Shown: piece by piece, positions 22,969 to 31,258 of the stretch | Layout of the letters: each line of letters opens with the position of its first letter | How positions within the stretch are numbered: position 1 is the first letter of the stretch | Assembly: GCF_026965555.1 (NCBI RefSeq) | Contig: NZ_CP114040.1 | Span: 9,646,001 to 9,710,000, forward strand | Length of the DNA: 64,000 bases | Direction of reading: 5' to 3' | From: Nannocystis punicea | GTDB taxonomy: Bacteria; Myxococcota_A; Polyangia; Nannocystales; Nannocystaceae | Notes under the pieces: model-generated | Seen by the model: only the letters and a program-made list of their open reading frames with translations | Told to the model about the DNA's origin: nothing | Database searches by the model: none | Program-made: the position numbers and the translations under genes

Positions 22969-23584
22969 TTGAAGCACCGCCATCGTATCCCTCACGCAGC
23001 CGCGCTCGTCGTGGCCGGCCTCGGCATCCTCTCGCTCCCCGCCTGCGGGGACGACGACAATCCGCTGCTGACGGCGACCGCGACCATGACCGCGGGCGGG
23101 TCGATCTCTACAAGGACCTGAAGACCACGGGCGAGCTCACCGGCGTCACCGTGCAGCCGGTCGGCCACCTGCGGCTCGTCACCAGCTCGACGGAGTTCCA
23201 CACGTTCCAGGGCTGCGCCCCCGGCGAGGCGGCGTGCAACGACGCCTGCATCGACGTGCAGGACGATCCCCTCAATTGCGGCGACCGCGGCGACGCCTGC
23301 GTCGGCGACGACGATTGCAGCGGGGGCACCTGCACGGGCACCAACGCCTGCGACGCGTGCAAGGAGGACGCCGAGGCCGGGTCCTGCAAGCAGGACCACG
23401 ACGCCTGCGCGGAAGCTCCTGGCTGCATCTCGTACGGAGCGTGCGTCGAGGGCTGCCAGACCCAGCAATGCCATGACATGTGCCTCGCGGACGCCGATAT
23501 CTCGGCGTCCTCCTCCACGACCAGTATCACAGCGGCCTCTGCAACAATGCCTGCTTCGGCGAGTGCATCGGCGTGTGCGACTGA
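22969..23584 (+). pseudogene. Frameshifted Cys-rich lipoprotein gene (two apparent 1-nt losses)
   Basis: TTG 22969 opens a lipoprotein signal (VVAGLGILSLPAC) in frame 1. The frame ends in a stop at about 23120, but adding one G to the GGG at 23098-23100 joins it to GVDLYKDLKTTGELTGVTV and a Cys-rich domain (CNDACIDVQDDPLNCG, CVGDDDCSGGTC). A second single-base addition near 23512 (in TCCTCCTCC) joins this to HDQYHSGLCNNACFGECIGV then CD and a stop at 23582-23584. With both repairs one continuous protein of about 205 residues results. It is either a recent pseudogene or a sequencing artefact. Family: surface Cys-rich lipoprotein, function unknown. Confidence 0.75.
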
Positions 23585-23909
23585 GCTTCCCGCGCGGGCG
23601 TCACCTCCGTCGCGCACACGTCGAGAAGTGCGGGCAGCACGACGGGGCCGGGCGGTTTGGCACGCTGGCCGCTCGGGTCCTGTGGCGTCCGAGCGCGGCA
23701 TCGGGACGACCCGGCCGGGTCACGATATTGCGCGTCGGTCGTCGACGCCCCATGAATGAGGGGATGTTCTCGTATTGCTGCCAGTCGACGCGGCGGATGA
23801 ATAGCGGCCCTCGATCGTGCGCTGCGTCTCTCGCCGGGCGCCTCGCGGTCGGCGCGCGCGCGCGGAGACGGCGATTGCGAGGAGTGATTCGACAGGCTAT
23901 ACGGCGGGC

Positions 23910-25760
23910 ATGAGTAGATTTCGCTACGTCCTCCTTCCAGCGCTCGTCGCCGCCTGCCAGAGCGAGCCTGGCACGACCTCCGCGACCTCCGGCATCGAAT
24001 CGACGACCGCGACCACCAGCGACTCGACCACCGCGACCACCAGCGACTCGACGAACGAGACGACCCTCGACACGCCGACGACGGGCGGGCCGGGCACCAT
24101 GAGCATCGGGTCCGAGAGCCAGGGCAGCGCGAGCGAGACGACCACCGTCGATCCGACCACCGTCGGGCCGACGACGAGCGACCCGACCGATACGACCACC
24201 GACGCCACGACGGGCGAGACCACGGCCGTCGACCCGAGCAACGGGCCCGACAGCACCGACACCGGGGAGCCGGGCGAATGCAGCCCGGGCGACACGCAGG
24301 ACTGCTACTCCGGCCCGCCCGACACTCTCGGCGTCGGCCTGTGCGCGGCCGGGCAACGGACGTGCGGCCCGGACGAGACGTGGGGCCCGTGCGACGGCGA
24401 GGTCCTGCCGGCCGCGGAGAGCTGCGAGACCGAGGGCGACGAGGACTGCGACGGCGTCGACTCGTGCGACAGCGACGGCGCGCAGGCGTGGAGCCTGGTC
24501 GCGGGCGGCGAGAAAGACGACGAGGGCGTGCGCGTCGCTTACGACGGCGCCGGCAACCTGGTGCTGGCGGCCAAGAGCGCCAGCACCATCGACCTCGGCG
24601 GCGGCCCGCTGGCGCCCAAGGGCGGGTCGGACGTGCTCCTCGCCAAGTTCTCGCCCACCGGCCAGCACCTGTGGAGCAAGCGCTTCGGCGACGCGAACCT
24701 CCAGGACGTGTGGCAAGTCGTCGTGGGCCCCGCCGGCGAGATCGTGCTGACCGGCGACTTCAACGGGAGCATCGACTTCGGCGGCGGCCCGCTGACGAAT
24801 CCTCAGAACACCGAGGACACGTACCTGGTCAAGCTCACCGGCGACGGCGAGCACGTGTGGAGCAAGTCGTTCAACTCGTCCCCCGGGTCCGTCCATGCGG
24901 GCGGGGTCGACGTCGACGCCAGCGGCAACGTCCTGTTCGGCGGACGATTCATCGGCCCGCTCGACCTCGGCGGCGGCGTGATGAACTCGTCGGGCCTGTC
25001 CGACGCATTCGTCGGCAAGTTCACGTCGTCGGGGGCCCACGTGTGGAGCCTGCGCTTCGGCGACGGCATGCAACAGTACGTCACCGCGCTCGCCGCCGAC
25101 GCGACCGGCAACCTGGTCGTCACGGGCGGATTCCAGGGTGTCATCAATCCGGGCAACGGTCAGCTCTCCAGCGCGGGCGCCGAGGACGTGTTCCTCGCGC
25201 GGTTCGACGCCAACGGCAACGCGGTGTGGGCCAAGCGCTTCGGCAACGGCGCGTCGCAGATCAGCCGCGGCCTGGCGATCGACGGCGGGGGTCGAGTGAC
25301 GATCGTCGGCGAGATGGGCGGCAGCGCCGACTTCGGCGGCGGGCCGCTGATGACGGCGCAGACGTTCGGGTTCGCCGCCCAGTTCGAGAGCAACGGCTCG
25401 CACCGGTGGAGCAAGATGCTCGGTCAGGCCGGCGGGGCCCTGCCGCTCGACGTCGCCAACGACGGCGCCGGCAACGTGCTCGTCACCGGCAACTTCACCA
25501 ACCTCTGCGACTTCGGCGGCGGCCCGCTGGTCTCCGACGGGGGCAGCGACGCGTTCCTGCTCAAGCTGGCGCCGTCCGGCGACCACGTGTGGAGCAAGCA
25601 CTTCGGCGACGACGCGAACCAGGACGGCCTCGGGGTCGCCGGATCGGCGGCCGGCGACGTCGCGTTCTCGGGCCGGTTCCAGGGCGGCATCAACCTCGGC
25701 GACGGGCCCAAGACGAGCAAGGGCGGCTGGGACCTGTTCGTCGCCGCCTTCGAACCGTGA
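23910..25760 (+). CDS. Beta-propeller (SBBP-type repeat) lipoprotein
   Basis: 616 residues from ATG 23910; the upstream in-frame GTG at 23817 gives no signal peptide. Lipobox LVAAC is followed by a linker of about 100 residues rich in Thr, Ser and Asp with repeated TTATTSDS units, then a short Cys-rich module (CSPGDTQDCYSGPPDTLGVG). Residues about 200-610 contain repeats of 45-60 residues with the pattern DGAGNLVLAA, DLGGGPL, LAKFSPTGQHLWSKRFGD, typical of SBBP/NHL-like propeller blades. At least seven blades can be counted. Such proteins are displayed on the myxobacterial surface; ligands are unknown. Codon use matches its neighbours. Confidence 0.85.
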   Translation: MSRFRYVLLPALVAACQSEPGTTSATSGIESTTATTSDSTTATTSDSTNETTLDTPTTGGPGTMSIGSESQGSASETTTVDPTTVGPTTSDPTDTTTDATTGETTAVDPSNGPDSTDTGEPGECSPGDTQDCYSGPPDTLGVGLCAAGQRTCGPDETWGPCDGEVLPAAESCETEGDEDCDGVDSCDSDGAQAWSLVAGGEKDDEGVRVAYDGAGNLVLAAKSASTIDLGGGPLAPKGGSDVLLAKFSPTGQHLWSKRFGDANLQDVWQVVVGPAGEIVLTGDFNGSIDFGGGPLTNPQNTEDTYLVKLTGDGEHVWSKSFNSSPGSVHAGGVDVDASGNVLFGGRFIGPLDLGGGVMNSSGLSDAFVGKFTSSGAHVWSLRFGDGMQQYVTALAADATGNLVVTGGFQGVINPGNGQLSSAGAEDVFLARFDANGNAVWAKRFGNGASQISRGLAIDGGGRVTIVGEMGGSADFGGGPLMTAQTFGFAAQFESNGSHRWSKMLGQAGGALPLDVANDGAGNVLVTGNFTNLCDFGGGPLVSDGGSDAFLLKLAPSGDHVWSKHFGDDANQDGLGVAGSAAGDVAFSGRFQGGINLGDGPKTSKGGWDLFVAAFEP

Positions 25761-25868
25761 TCCGACGCCCATCGCACCCGCCGCCCTGGCTGTCGGCGGC
25801 GGGCTGCGTCCATTCGACGTACGAGACGACGGAGCGCGTCGTGGAGCCACGGCACGTGGCCACATGAA

Positions 25869-26294
25869 TCACTGCGCGTGGTACTCGACCGCGACGTCGA
25901 GGACCCACGTGATGCCGAACCGGTCCTTGAGCATCCCGTAGAGCGGCGACCACCCCGACTTTGCGAGGGGCTGCACGACCATCGCGCCCGAGGAGAGCTT
26001 CTCCCAGAGCGCGGCGATCTCGTCGGCCGAGTCGCCGCGCACCGACACGAAGAACGCGTTCGCGCCAGGCTCCCACGCCAGCTTCGAGGGCACGTCGTAC
26101 GCCATCACGCGGAAACCGTTCTTGGCCGAGACCTGGCCCCACATCACCTGATCGGCCTCCGCCGGAGCCTGGACGCTGTGGGCGTCTTTATAGGTGACGA
26201 TGGCGATGTCACCATCGAATACGGACTTGTAGAACTCGAGGGCCGCTCGGGCCTCGCCCCGGAAGTTGAGATGATTGGTAACGGCGACGGTCAT
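25869..26294 (-). CDS. VOC-superfamily (PhnB-like) protein
   Basis: 141 residues from ATG 26294. The sequence opens VTNHLNFRGEARAALEFYKS and continues with the PhnB/VOC pattern (MAYDVPSKL, ALWEKLSSGAMVVQPLAKSG, and a C-terminal YGMLKDRFGITWVLDV). VOC proteins are small metal-dependent dimers acting in glyoxalase, dioxygenase or resistance reactions; PhnB-like members are mostly of unknown substrate. Its ATG overlaps the TGA of the TetR gene (ATGA), so it is translated in an operon with the regulator and the aldo/keto reductase. A shared response to an electrophile or xenobiotic is inferred. Confidence 0.88.
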   Translation of the reverse strand: MTVAVTNHLNFRGEARAALEFYKSVFDGDIAIVTYKDAHSVQAPAEADQVMWGQVSAKNGFRVMAYDVPSKLAWEPGANAFFVSVRGDSADEIAALWEKLSSGAMVVQPLAKSGWSPLYGMLKDRFGITWVLDVAVEYHAQ

Positions 26295-27025
26295 GATTTT
26301 CTCCTCGCTGGTTCAGGGTTTGGGCGCCTGCGACGCCCGGCTCGTCGAGGCGACGAGGATTCGTTGTCCGGTGAGGGCTCGATCCCGAGGGCCGGCAGGA
26401 TGACGCCGTCCACCATCGAGACGAGGAAGGCCAGGTCGAACGACTTGCGCTGGACCAGGCTGCGGTAGGCGGCCATCGACGGGATGACCTGCGACAGCGT
26501 GGCGATGTCGGCGGAGGCCGCGATCTCGCCTCGCGCGACGGCTCGCTCCATCAAGGCGCGGTGGGCCGCCGCCCACGGCTCGACGACCGCGTCGTTTGCG
26601 GCCCCCGCGAGCGCCAGGTCTTGCGAGATCAGCGAGGCGAGCGCCGTCATGATCTTGAGTCGACGTTCGCGCTCCTCGTTCGACAGCGGCTTGAACAAGC
26701 CGAGCAAGTCGCCGCGGAGCGTGCCCGTGTCGGGGAGGCGCTCGAGATCGACCTGATTGCGCTTCATCTGCGCGACTGCATCGATGATCAGCTCGGATTT
26801 CGACGTCCACCGGCGGTAGATGGTCGCCTTGCCCACCCCGGCGCGCGCGGCCACCAGGTCCATCGTCAAGCCCGCGGCGCCCACTTCGGCGAGGACGTCG
26901 AGCGTGGCGTCGAGGAGCCTGGGATCGAGCGAAGAGTCTCTCTTGCGCCCTCGCTTCATCGGCCCGGCCTCGTCATGTTGCTCGGTCTTGTCGCGCATCT
27001 CTGTGCTCGCGGGATGGTGGGTCAT
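26291..27025 (-). CDS. TetR-family transcriptional regulator
   Basis: 244 residues from ATG 27025, directly after the stop of the aldo/keto reductase gene. Residues about 35-80 form the TetR helix-turn-helix (LLDATLDVLAEVGAAGLTMD, VAARAGVGKATIYRRWTSK). The rest is a helical ligand domain resembling TetR_C-33-type regulators (LLGLFKPL, SEIAASADIATL-like region). A basic tail (RRAGRRRRPNPEPARRKS) is unusual. It lies in the middle of an operon it probably represses, acting at the two palindromes at 28125-28152. ATG 26992 (MRDKTEQ) is a possible alternative start. Ligand unknown. Confidence 0.92.
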   Translation of the reverse strand: MTHHPASTEMRDKTEQHDEAGPMKRGRKRDSSLDPRLLDATLDVLAEVGAAGLTMDLVAARAGVGKATIYRRWTSKSELIIDAVAQMKRNQVDLERLPDTGTLRGDLLGLFKPLSNEERERRLKIMTALASLISQDLALAGAANDAVVEPWAAAHRALMERAVARGEIAASADIATLSQVIPSMAAYRSLVQRKSFDLAFLVSMVDGVILPALGIEPSPDNESSSPRRAGRRRRPNPEPARRKS

Positions 27026-28069
27026 TCAACGCTGGGTGGGAAGCTCGCCGGTCTTCAGCAACGTCGCGCGCGCGGCGTCGGCCGCCTGGAACATCCACGC
27101 GGGGTACTCGACGGACAGAGCGCTCGCCGCGTCGAGCGTCTCGAGGTCGTCGTCCGACAGCCGAACCTCCGTGGCCTTCAGGTTCTCCTCGAGCTGATCG
27201 ACCCGCTTGACGCCGAGGATCACGCTGGTGACCGCTCGCCGGTGGAGGAGCCACGCGAGCGCGATCGCCGGCAGGGACGCGCCATGCCTCGCGGCGACGC
27301 CGTCCATTGCCGTGAGCACCGACGCGCTCTTCGCTTCGTCCACCGGAGGGAATGGAATGATCGAGCGTCGTCCCTTCGAGCCGTCCCGATACTTGCCGGA
27401 CAGGTAGCCACCAGCGAGCGGGCTATACACGAGCAAGCCGAGTCGCTCGGCTCGGAGCATGGGCACGATCTCGCGCTCGAGCTCGCGGCCGGCCAGCGAA
27501 TAGTAGGCCTGCACCGACTGGAACGGCACGGCATCGAGTCGCCCCGCGATGCCCAGCGCCTTCGAGATCTGCCACGCTGCCCAATTGGACACACCCACGT
27601 AGCGGACGTGTCCCTGCCGAACGAGGTCGTCGAGCGCGCGGATCGTCTCCTCGAGCGGCGTCGCCGGGTCCCAGCCATGAAGCTGGTAAAGATCGATGTG
27701 ATCGGTGCCGAGCCGCCTCAGGCTCGTCTTGAGCTGGCCCATGATGTGGTAGCGCGACGCGCCGCCGTCGTTCGGCCCCGAGCCCGTGGCGTGCTCGACC
27801 TTGGTCGCGATCACCACCTGGTGCCGGGCGATGCCGAGGTTCTTCAGCGAGCGGCCGAGGATCTCTTCGGACTGTCCACCCGAGTAGACATTGGCGGTAT
27901 CGACGAAGTTGATCCCCGCGTCGAACGCCCGCCGGACGATCCGGTCGACCTCGTCCTGTCGGACGTCCCCTGCCCCGGCGTAGCGTCCGGTGCTGGGGCC
28001 GAAGACCATCGTGCCCAGGCACATCTCCGACACGAACAGCCCGCTGTTTCCGAGGACGTTGTAGCGCAT
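27026..28069 (-). CDS. Aldo/keto reductase
   Basis: 347 residues from ATG 28069, first gene of a three-gene operon. The catalytic tetrad of the AKR superfamily is visible: Asp57 and Tyr62 in FVDTANVYSGGQSEEILG, Lys90 in VVIATKVEH and His131 in DLYQLHGWD. The NADPH-binding C-terminal segment is also typical (AIALAWLLHRRAVTSVILGV). It should reduce aldehydes or ketones with NADPH in the cytoplasm; the substrate is not predictable. The TetR gene follows with no spacing, and a VOC protein after that. Two palindromes 55-83 bp upstream of the start are the likely operator. Confidence 0.93.
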   Translation of the reverse strand: MRYNVLGNSGLFVSEMCLGTMVFGPSTGRYAGAGDVRQDEVDRIVRRAFDAGINFVDTANVYSGGQSEEILGRSLKNLGIARHQVVIATKVEHATGSGPNDGGASRYHIMGQLKTSLRRLGTDHIDLYQLHGWDPATPLEETIRALDDLVRQGHVRYVGVSNWAAWQISKALGIAGRLDAVPFQSVQAYYSLAGRELEREIVPMLRAERLGLLVYSPLAGGYLSGKYRDGSKGRRSIIPFPPVDEAKSASVLTAMDGVAARHGASLPAIALAWLLHRRAVTSVILGVKRVDQLEENLKATEVRLSDDDLETLDAASALSVEYPAWMFQAADAARATLLKTGELPTQR

Positions 28070-28124
28070 TCGCGTGAGGCTCCTTCCGCTGTCCGAGGCG
28101 CAGCGGGAAAATCGATACCGTTAA

Positions 28125-28152
28125 GTTTCGAAACCGTCAAGTTCCGAAACTT
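28125..28152 (-). promoter_or_regulatory. Tandem palindromes, probable TetR operator
   Basis: GTTTCGAAAC at 28125-28134 is a perfect ten-base palindrome, and AAGTTCCGAAACTT at 28139-28152 a near-perfect one sharing the CGAAAC core. They lie four bases apart, 55-83 bp upstream of the aldo/keto reductase start, and are AT-richer than their surroundings. Spacing and symmetry fit binding of two TetR-family dimers for autorepression. Confidence 0.7.
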
Positions 28153-28468
28153 CCTGGTCTCGCTGTCGAGCGCTCAGGGCTTCCAGTCGGGCATTTCTCG
28201 GTCCTCATCCGCCGACCCCGTCGACTCTTGCCTCGCGATCGATCGCTGCCGCGACGCCACGGGCGGGCGCGTCGCATTCCACACCCGCAAGAATCAATCC
28301 GGCTCCGACACCGTGTGGCCCAGATTCATCGATCGCGCCTTCCATGCAACCCGCACCCAGCACACGACGCCACAGCTCCACGCCCATGGCCTCATTATCA
28401 TCATTACGGAATGATAGGGCCTCGCTTCGAGAAGGTGAACGCGCCCCGCGGGACCCCCGGGGACAGGA
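28153..28468. other. Gap between aldo/keto reductase operon and DUF4215 lipoprotein
   Basis: No gene is supported. A hairpin-like inverted repeat lies at 28388-28421: TATCAT (28396-28401) pairs with ATGATA (28411-28416), flanked by GGCC on both sides. It is about 50 bases beyond the stop of the minus-strand gene ending at 28469 and is a candidate terminator for it. Confidence 0.45.
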
Positions 28469-29815
28469 CTACGGAGACAACCGCCGAAGCCATCCGTCCT
28501 GGGTCGCGGCGGTGGCGGCCTCGCGACCGGCGAGGAAGATGCTGTCGTCGACGCCGATCTGCAGGGCGTCGATGGTGGTGGCGACGTAGCCGGGCCCCGG
28601 ATCGACGATTGTCTGCCACTTTTGCGCGCCGGTGAGGCCATCGAGCTTGAGGACCGTCGCCCCGGCCGTGGTCGTGCCATCGGCCGAGAGGACCTGCCCG
28701 GCGATCAGGACGTCGCCGGCGTGATCGACTGCGAGGAGGCCGAGCTGGATCCGTCCGAGGGCCGCGAGCGCGTCGCCCTCGCAGTCCTTCGCGGTCCACA
28801 GCGGCGCTCCGCCGGCCGACCAGCGCCACACGCGGGCGGCGTGCCAGGGGCTGCAGGTGTTGGCGACGTCGGTGGCTCCGCGCGCGCCGACGAACGCGTC
28901 GTTCGGCGCGAGCTGGAACCACTGCGGACGCTCCGTCTCGCCGATCACGAGGTCGACGACGCCCGTGGCGTCCAGGCGAAAGAACCCCGCTCGCTGCGAG
29001 TTGGAGCCCCAGATCCGGCCCGACTCGTCGGCGGCCGCGACGATGTCGGGCAGCTCGATCGTGTCTTGCGAGTGCTTGACCTCGAGCTCGCGGGCGACAG
29101 CGTCCTCCTCGTAAAGGAGGATCCGCTGGTTGTCCTCGCTGAGATCGTCCGACACCGACACGGCCACACCGTGCCCCGGCCAGGGGAAGAGCCCCGTGAC
29201 CCACGTTTCGGTCGCGCCGACGCGGGCCGGGATCTCGAGCGCTTTCACGAGTGCACCGGTCACCGTGCGGATGAGCGGGTCCCCGTCGCCTGCCACATAG
29301 ACTGTGTCCGCGCCGCTGGCGGCGACCCACCGGGCCCGCCCGTCCCAGGTCGTGCGGCCCGCGAGCTGACCGTCCGGGGTCGCGGCGGCCTGGCGGGCGG
29401 TCGCATCACCGAGGCATCCGACCTGGATCGCCACGAGCTCCGGAGTGACCGCCAGCTGCCGCGGGTCGCCGTAACACGCGGGCGCGCCGAAGTGGCCGCC
29501 GTCGTCGATGTGCAGGTACCACAGCTCGCGTCGCGTCCACCTGCAGTCGCTCTCGCAGCCGTCACCGCCGCCGAGGTTGCCGTCATCGCACTCCTCACCC
29601 TCGTCGCGGACTCCGTCGCCGCAGCCGACCACGACGTCGCCGCTGGTCGGAGCGGCGGTCTCCAGGCTCGTGGTCACCTCACCGATCGTGACCTCCTGTG
29701 CAGTCGTGGTGCCCTGGGTGGTGGCGTCGTCGGTCTCCTGCGAAGGTCCTGCGGAGGGCCCACAGGCGCACGCCAGCAGGATGAGGCCGTGCTTCGGCGA
29801 CACGACCACGAGCAT
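28469..29815 (-). CDS. Lipoprotein with DUF4215-type Cys repeat and propeller-like domain
   Basis: 448 residues from ATG 29815. The signal peptide ends LLACAC, with either Cys a possible lipidation site. A Thr-rich linker leads to one copy of the Myxococcus Cys-rich repeat (CGDGVRDEGEECDDGNLGGG, then DGCESDC), matching DUF4215. Residues about 105-448 show strand-rich repeats with DG turns (VYVAGDGDPLIRTVTGALVK, DHAGDVLIAGQVLSADG, DDSIFLAGREAATAATQDGW), indicating a beta-propeller. It is most likely a surface-exposed binding protein; the ligand is unknown. The gene stands alone, with a candidate terminator downstream. Confidence 0.85.
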   Translation of the reverse strand: MLVVVSPKHGLILLACACGPSAGPSQETDDATTQGTTTAQEVTIGEVTTSLETAAPTSGDVVVGCGDGVRDEGEECDDGNLGGGDGCESDCRWTRRELWYLHIDDGGHFGAPACYGDPRQLAVTPELVAIQVGCLGDATARQAAATPDGQLAGRTTWDGRARWVAASGADTVYVAGDGDPLIRTVTGALVKALEIPARVGATETWVTGLFPWPGHGVAVSVSDDLSEDNQRILLYEEDAVARELEVKHSQDTIELPDIVAAADESGRIWGSNSQRAGFFRLDATGVVDLVIGETERPQWFQLAPNDAFVGARGATDVANTCSPWHAARVWRWSAGGAPLWTAKDCEGDALAALGRIQLGLLAVDHAGDVLIAGQVLSADGTTTAGATVLKLDGLTGAQKWQTIVDPGPGYVATTIDALQIGVDDSIFLAGREAATAATQDGWLRRLSP

Positions 29816-29958
29816 AACCCGCGCGTGACGAACCGCGCAAGCCGGCTGCAGGGCCTGTCGCGCAGGAGTCCGGAGGCGTGCCGCTTCGAACCGCTCCAGC
29901 GCACCGACGCCGATGCGTGAGAGCAGCGAGGTGCTGCGGCGTTTGTTGACGGAGGCCG

Positions 29959-30105
29959 GTGCGTGCCGTGGCCACCGCCGTCCGCGAGCACGCGCTCATG
30001 GTGAAAGACTCGCCGCGTCGCCTCCGGTGGCGGGTGGAGGCGCTGCACGACACGGCGATGGCGCTGCCGAGAGCGCTCGCCGAGGAGCGCGGTATGGGGT
30101 GAGCG
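29959..30105 (+). CDS. Possible small ORF or gene remnant
   Basis: GTG 29959 follows GGAGG at 29951-29955 by three bases, closer than ideal, and opens 48 codons with strong GC3 bias to TGA 30103-30105. The peptide is basic and helical (REHALMVKDSPRRLRWRVEA). A stop lies just upstream in frame. It may be a small protein or the tail of a lost gene; no family is recognised. The rest of the 29816-30200 gap shows nothing else. Confidence 0.3.
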
Positions 30106-30200
30106 TTCGTCGCAACCGCTCGCCGAGGGGCGCGGCAGAGGCATGCGGGAGCGCCATGGATCATCGACGCTGCTGGGGTGAGTCTGCTAGGATGTGGCCA

Positions 30201-30560
30201 ATGCGATGGCTCGCCCTCGTCCTGACCCTAGCGACCGGGTGTACGTCGATCCCCGTCGGGACGTGGACACCGCGCGAACCAACGACCGGCGCCAGGACGG
30301 CCCACCCGGATATCTACACCGATTGCGCAGCCTTCATTGGGGTTCGTCGGTGCCGCCTCGCCGAGGTGAGAGACGGAAGGGCCGTCGACTCGGAGCTCGC
30401 CGAGATTGCGCACACCCTCCCCGCCACGCCTCGCCAAAACCCCGGGCCGCAATCATCAGCCCCTCCGAGCGGCCCCGCGCGCCCGGGCGCCCAGTTCTGG
30501 GGTAAGGTGGCCGAGTCCGCCTTGTCCGCGCTTTTGAGGCCGTTCACCACGTCCCGATGA
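30201..30560 (+). CDS. Small hypothetical lipoprotein
   Basis: 119 residues from ATG 30201 (ATG 30192 adds three). The signal peptide MRWLALVLTLATGC is compact and typical. The mature part has three Cys (TDCAAFIGVRRC) in its first half and a Pro/Gly-rich segment before a C-terminal amphipathic stretch (FWGKVAESALSALLRPF). No family is recognised. It lies 488 bp upstream of the peptide/radical SAM pair and is probably not part of that unit. Confidence 0.65.
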   Translation: MRWLALVLTLATGCTSIPVGTWTPREPTTGARTAHPDIYTDCAAFIGVRRCRLAEVRDGRAVDSELAEIAHTLPATPRQNPGPQSSAPPSGPARPGAQFWGKVAESALSALLRPFTTSR

Positions 30561-31048
30561 CCGGCCCGATCGCGGGCAGCCCGTGAGCCCTTGTTCGGGG
30601 GCGCGGTGCAGGGCCGCCATGACCTGTGCGCCCCGCATCCTCGCCGACCCGCTCGACAAGTCGACCCGCGCGGCAGCGCCGTGGCGCAAGACACCGAGCC
30701 CCGCTCGCATGACGGGCCATTTGCGGGTCGACGGGCCCGCGACTGCGCCCGGTGGAACAGACCGCGAGGCCGCGTGAGCACATTTGCGCCCCGCACGGAT
30801 CCGCGCGGCCCTCTCGGCGTCGTCGCTTGAGCGTGCCCCGCGCATTCGCTCCGGCTTCTGTGGCCAATATCGACGAACAGCGAACCCTTCGGCCGGCCGG
30901 TCGACCTGCTCCACCTGCGTCCACGCGGCCTCTCGCAAGCTCGAGTCATGCACTACTGTATCGGCCGGAGCGGGCAACCGCCGAATCGGGCCACCGATGC
31001 GGCGGCCGCACGCGCGCGCGCTGGGAACCGAGCAGAAGGAGCACGAAA
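30561..31048. other. Region upstream of the RiPP-like locus
   Basis: 488 bp with no supported gene; short frames on both strands are Arg/Pro-rich and lack family signal. The promoter of the peptide/radical SAM pair should lie near its right end. The ribosome site AAGGAG is at 31036-31041. Confidence 0.4.
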
Positions 31049-31249
31049 ATGGCCGACCAGGGACTCATGATCAGCATCCAAGTCGCGGACCTCGCCCTCG
31101 ATGAGGAAGGAAAGGTGATTATCCGGAATCCAGCGATCGCCGAACAGGTCGCGGCCGCCATGAAGCGGGCGGAGACCGACGACACGCCGACCCCGCGCGT
31201 CAACAACTGCCACGGCGGCAATTGTGCCGCGGGCTGCCACCCGAAGTAA
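31049..31249 (+). CDS. Candidate RiPP precursor peptide with Cys/His/Gly core
   Basis: 66 residues from ATG 31049, seven bases after AAGGAG. The first part (MADQGLMISIQVADLALDEE, then a helix IRNPAIAEQVAAAMKRAE) looks like a leader: acidic, with a short hydrophobic strand and a predicted helix. A TDDTPTPRV hinge leads to the C-terminal NNCHGGNCAAGCHPK, with Cys spaced C-x4-C-x3-C, two His and three Gly. Nine bases after its stop begins a radical SAM gene, the standard layout of a RiPP precursor and its maturase. Cys could be thioether cross-linked or bind metal. No known precursor family is recognised; the role is inferred from size, composition and neighbour. Confidence 0.75.
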   Translation: MADQGLMISIQVADLALDEEGKVIIRNPAIAEQVAAAMKRAETDDTPTPRVNNCHGGNCAAGCHPK

Positions 31250-31258
31250 GAGGACGGT

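Noticed and set aside
23601..25865. A 754-codon minus-strand frame
   Set aside because: It is a shadow of the SBBP propeller lipoprotein gene, with no start site or family signal.
30583..30777. A 64-codon plus-strand ORF upstream of the RiPP-like locus
   Set aside because: Ribosome site and codon bias are weak and there is no similarity to the precursor peptide.
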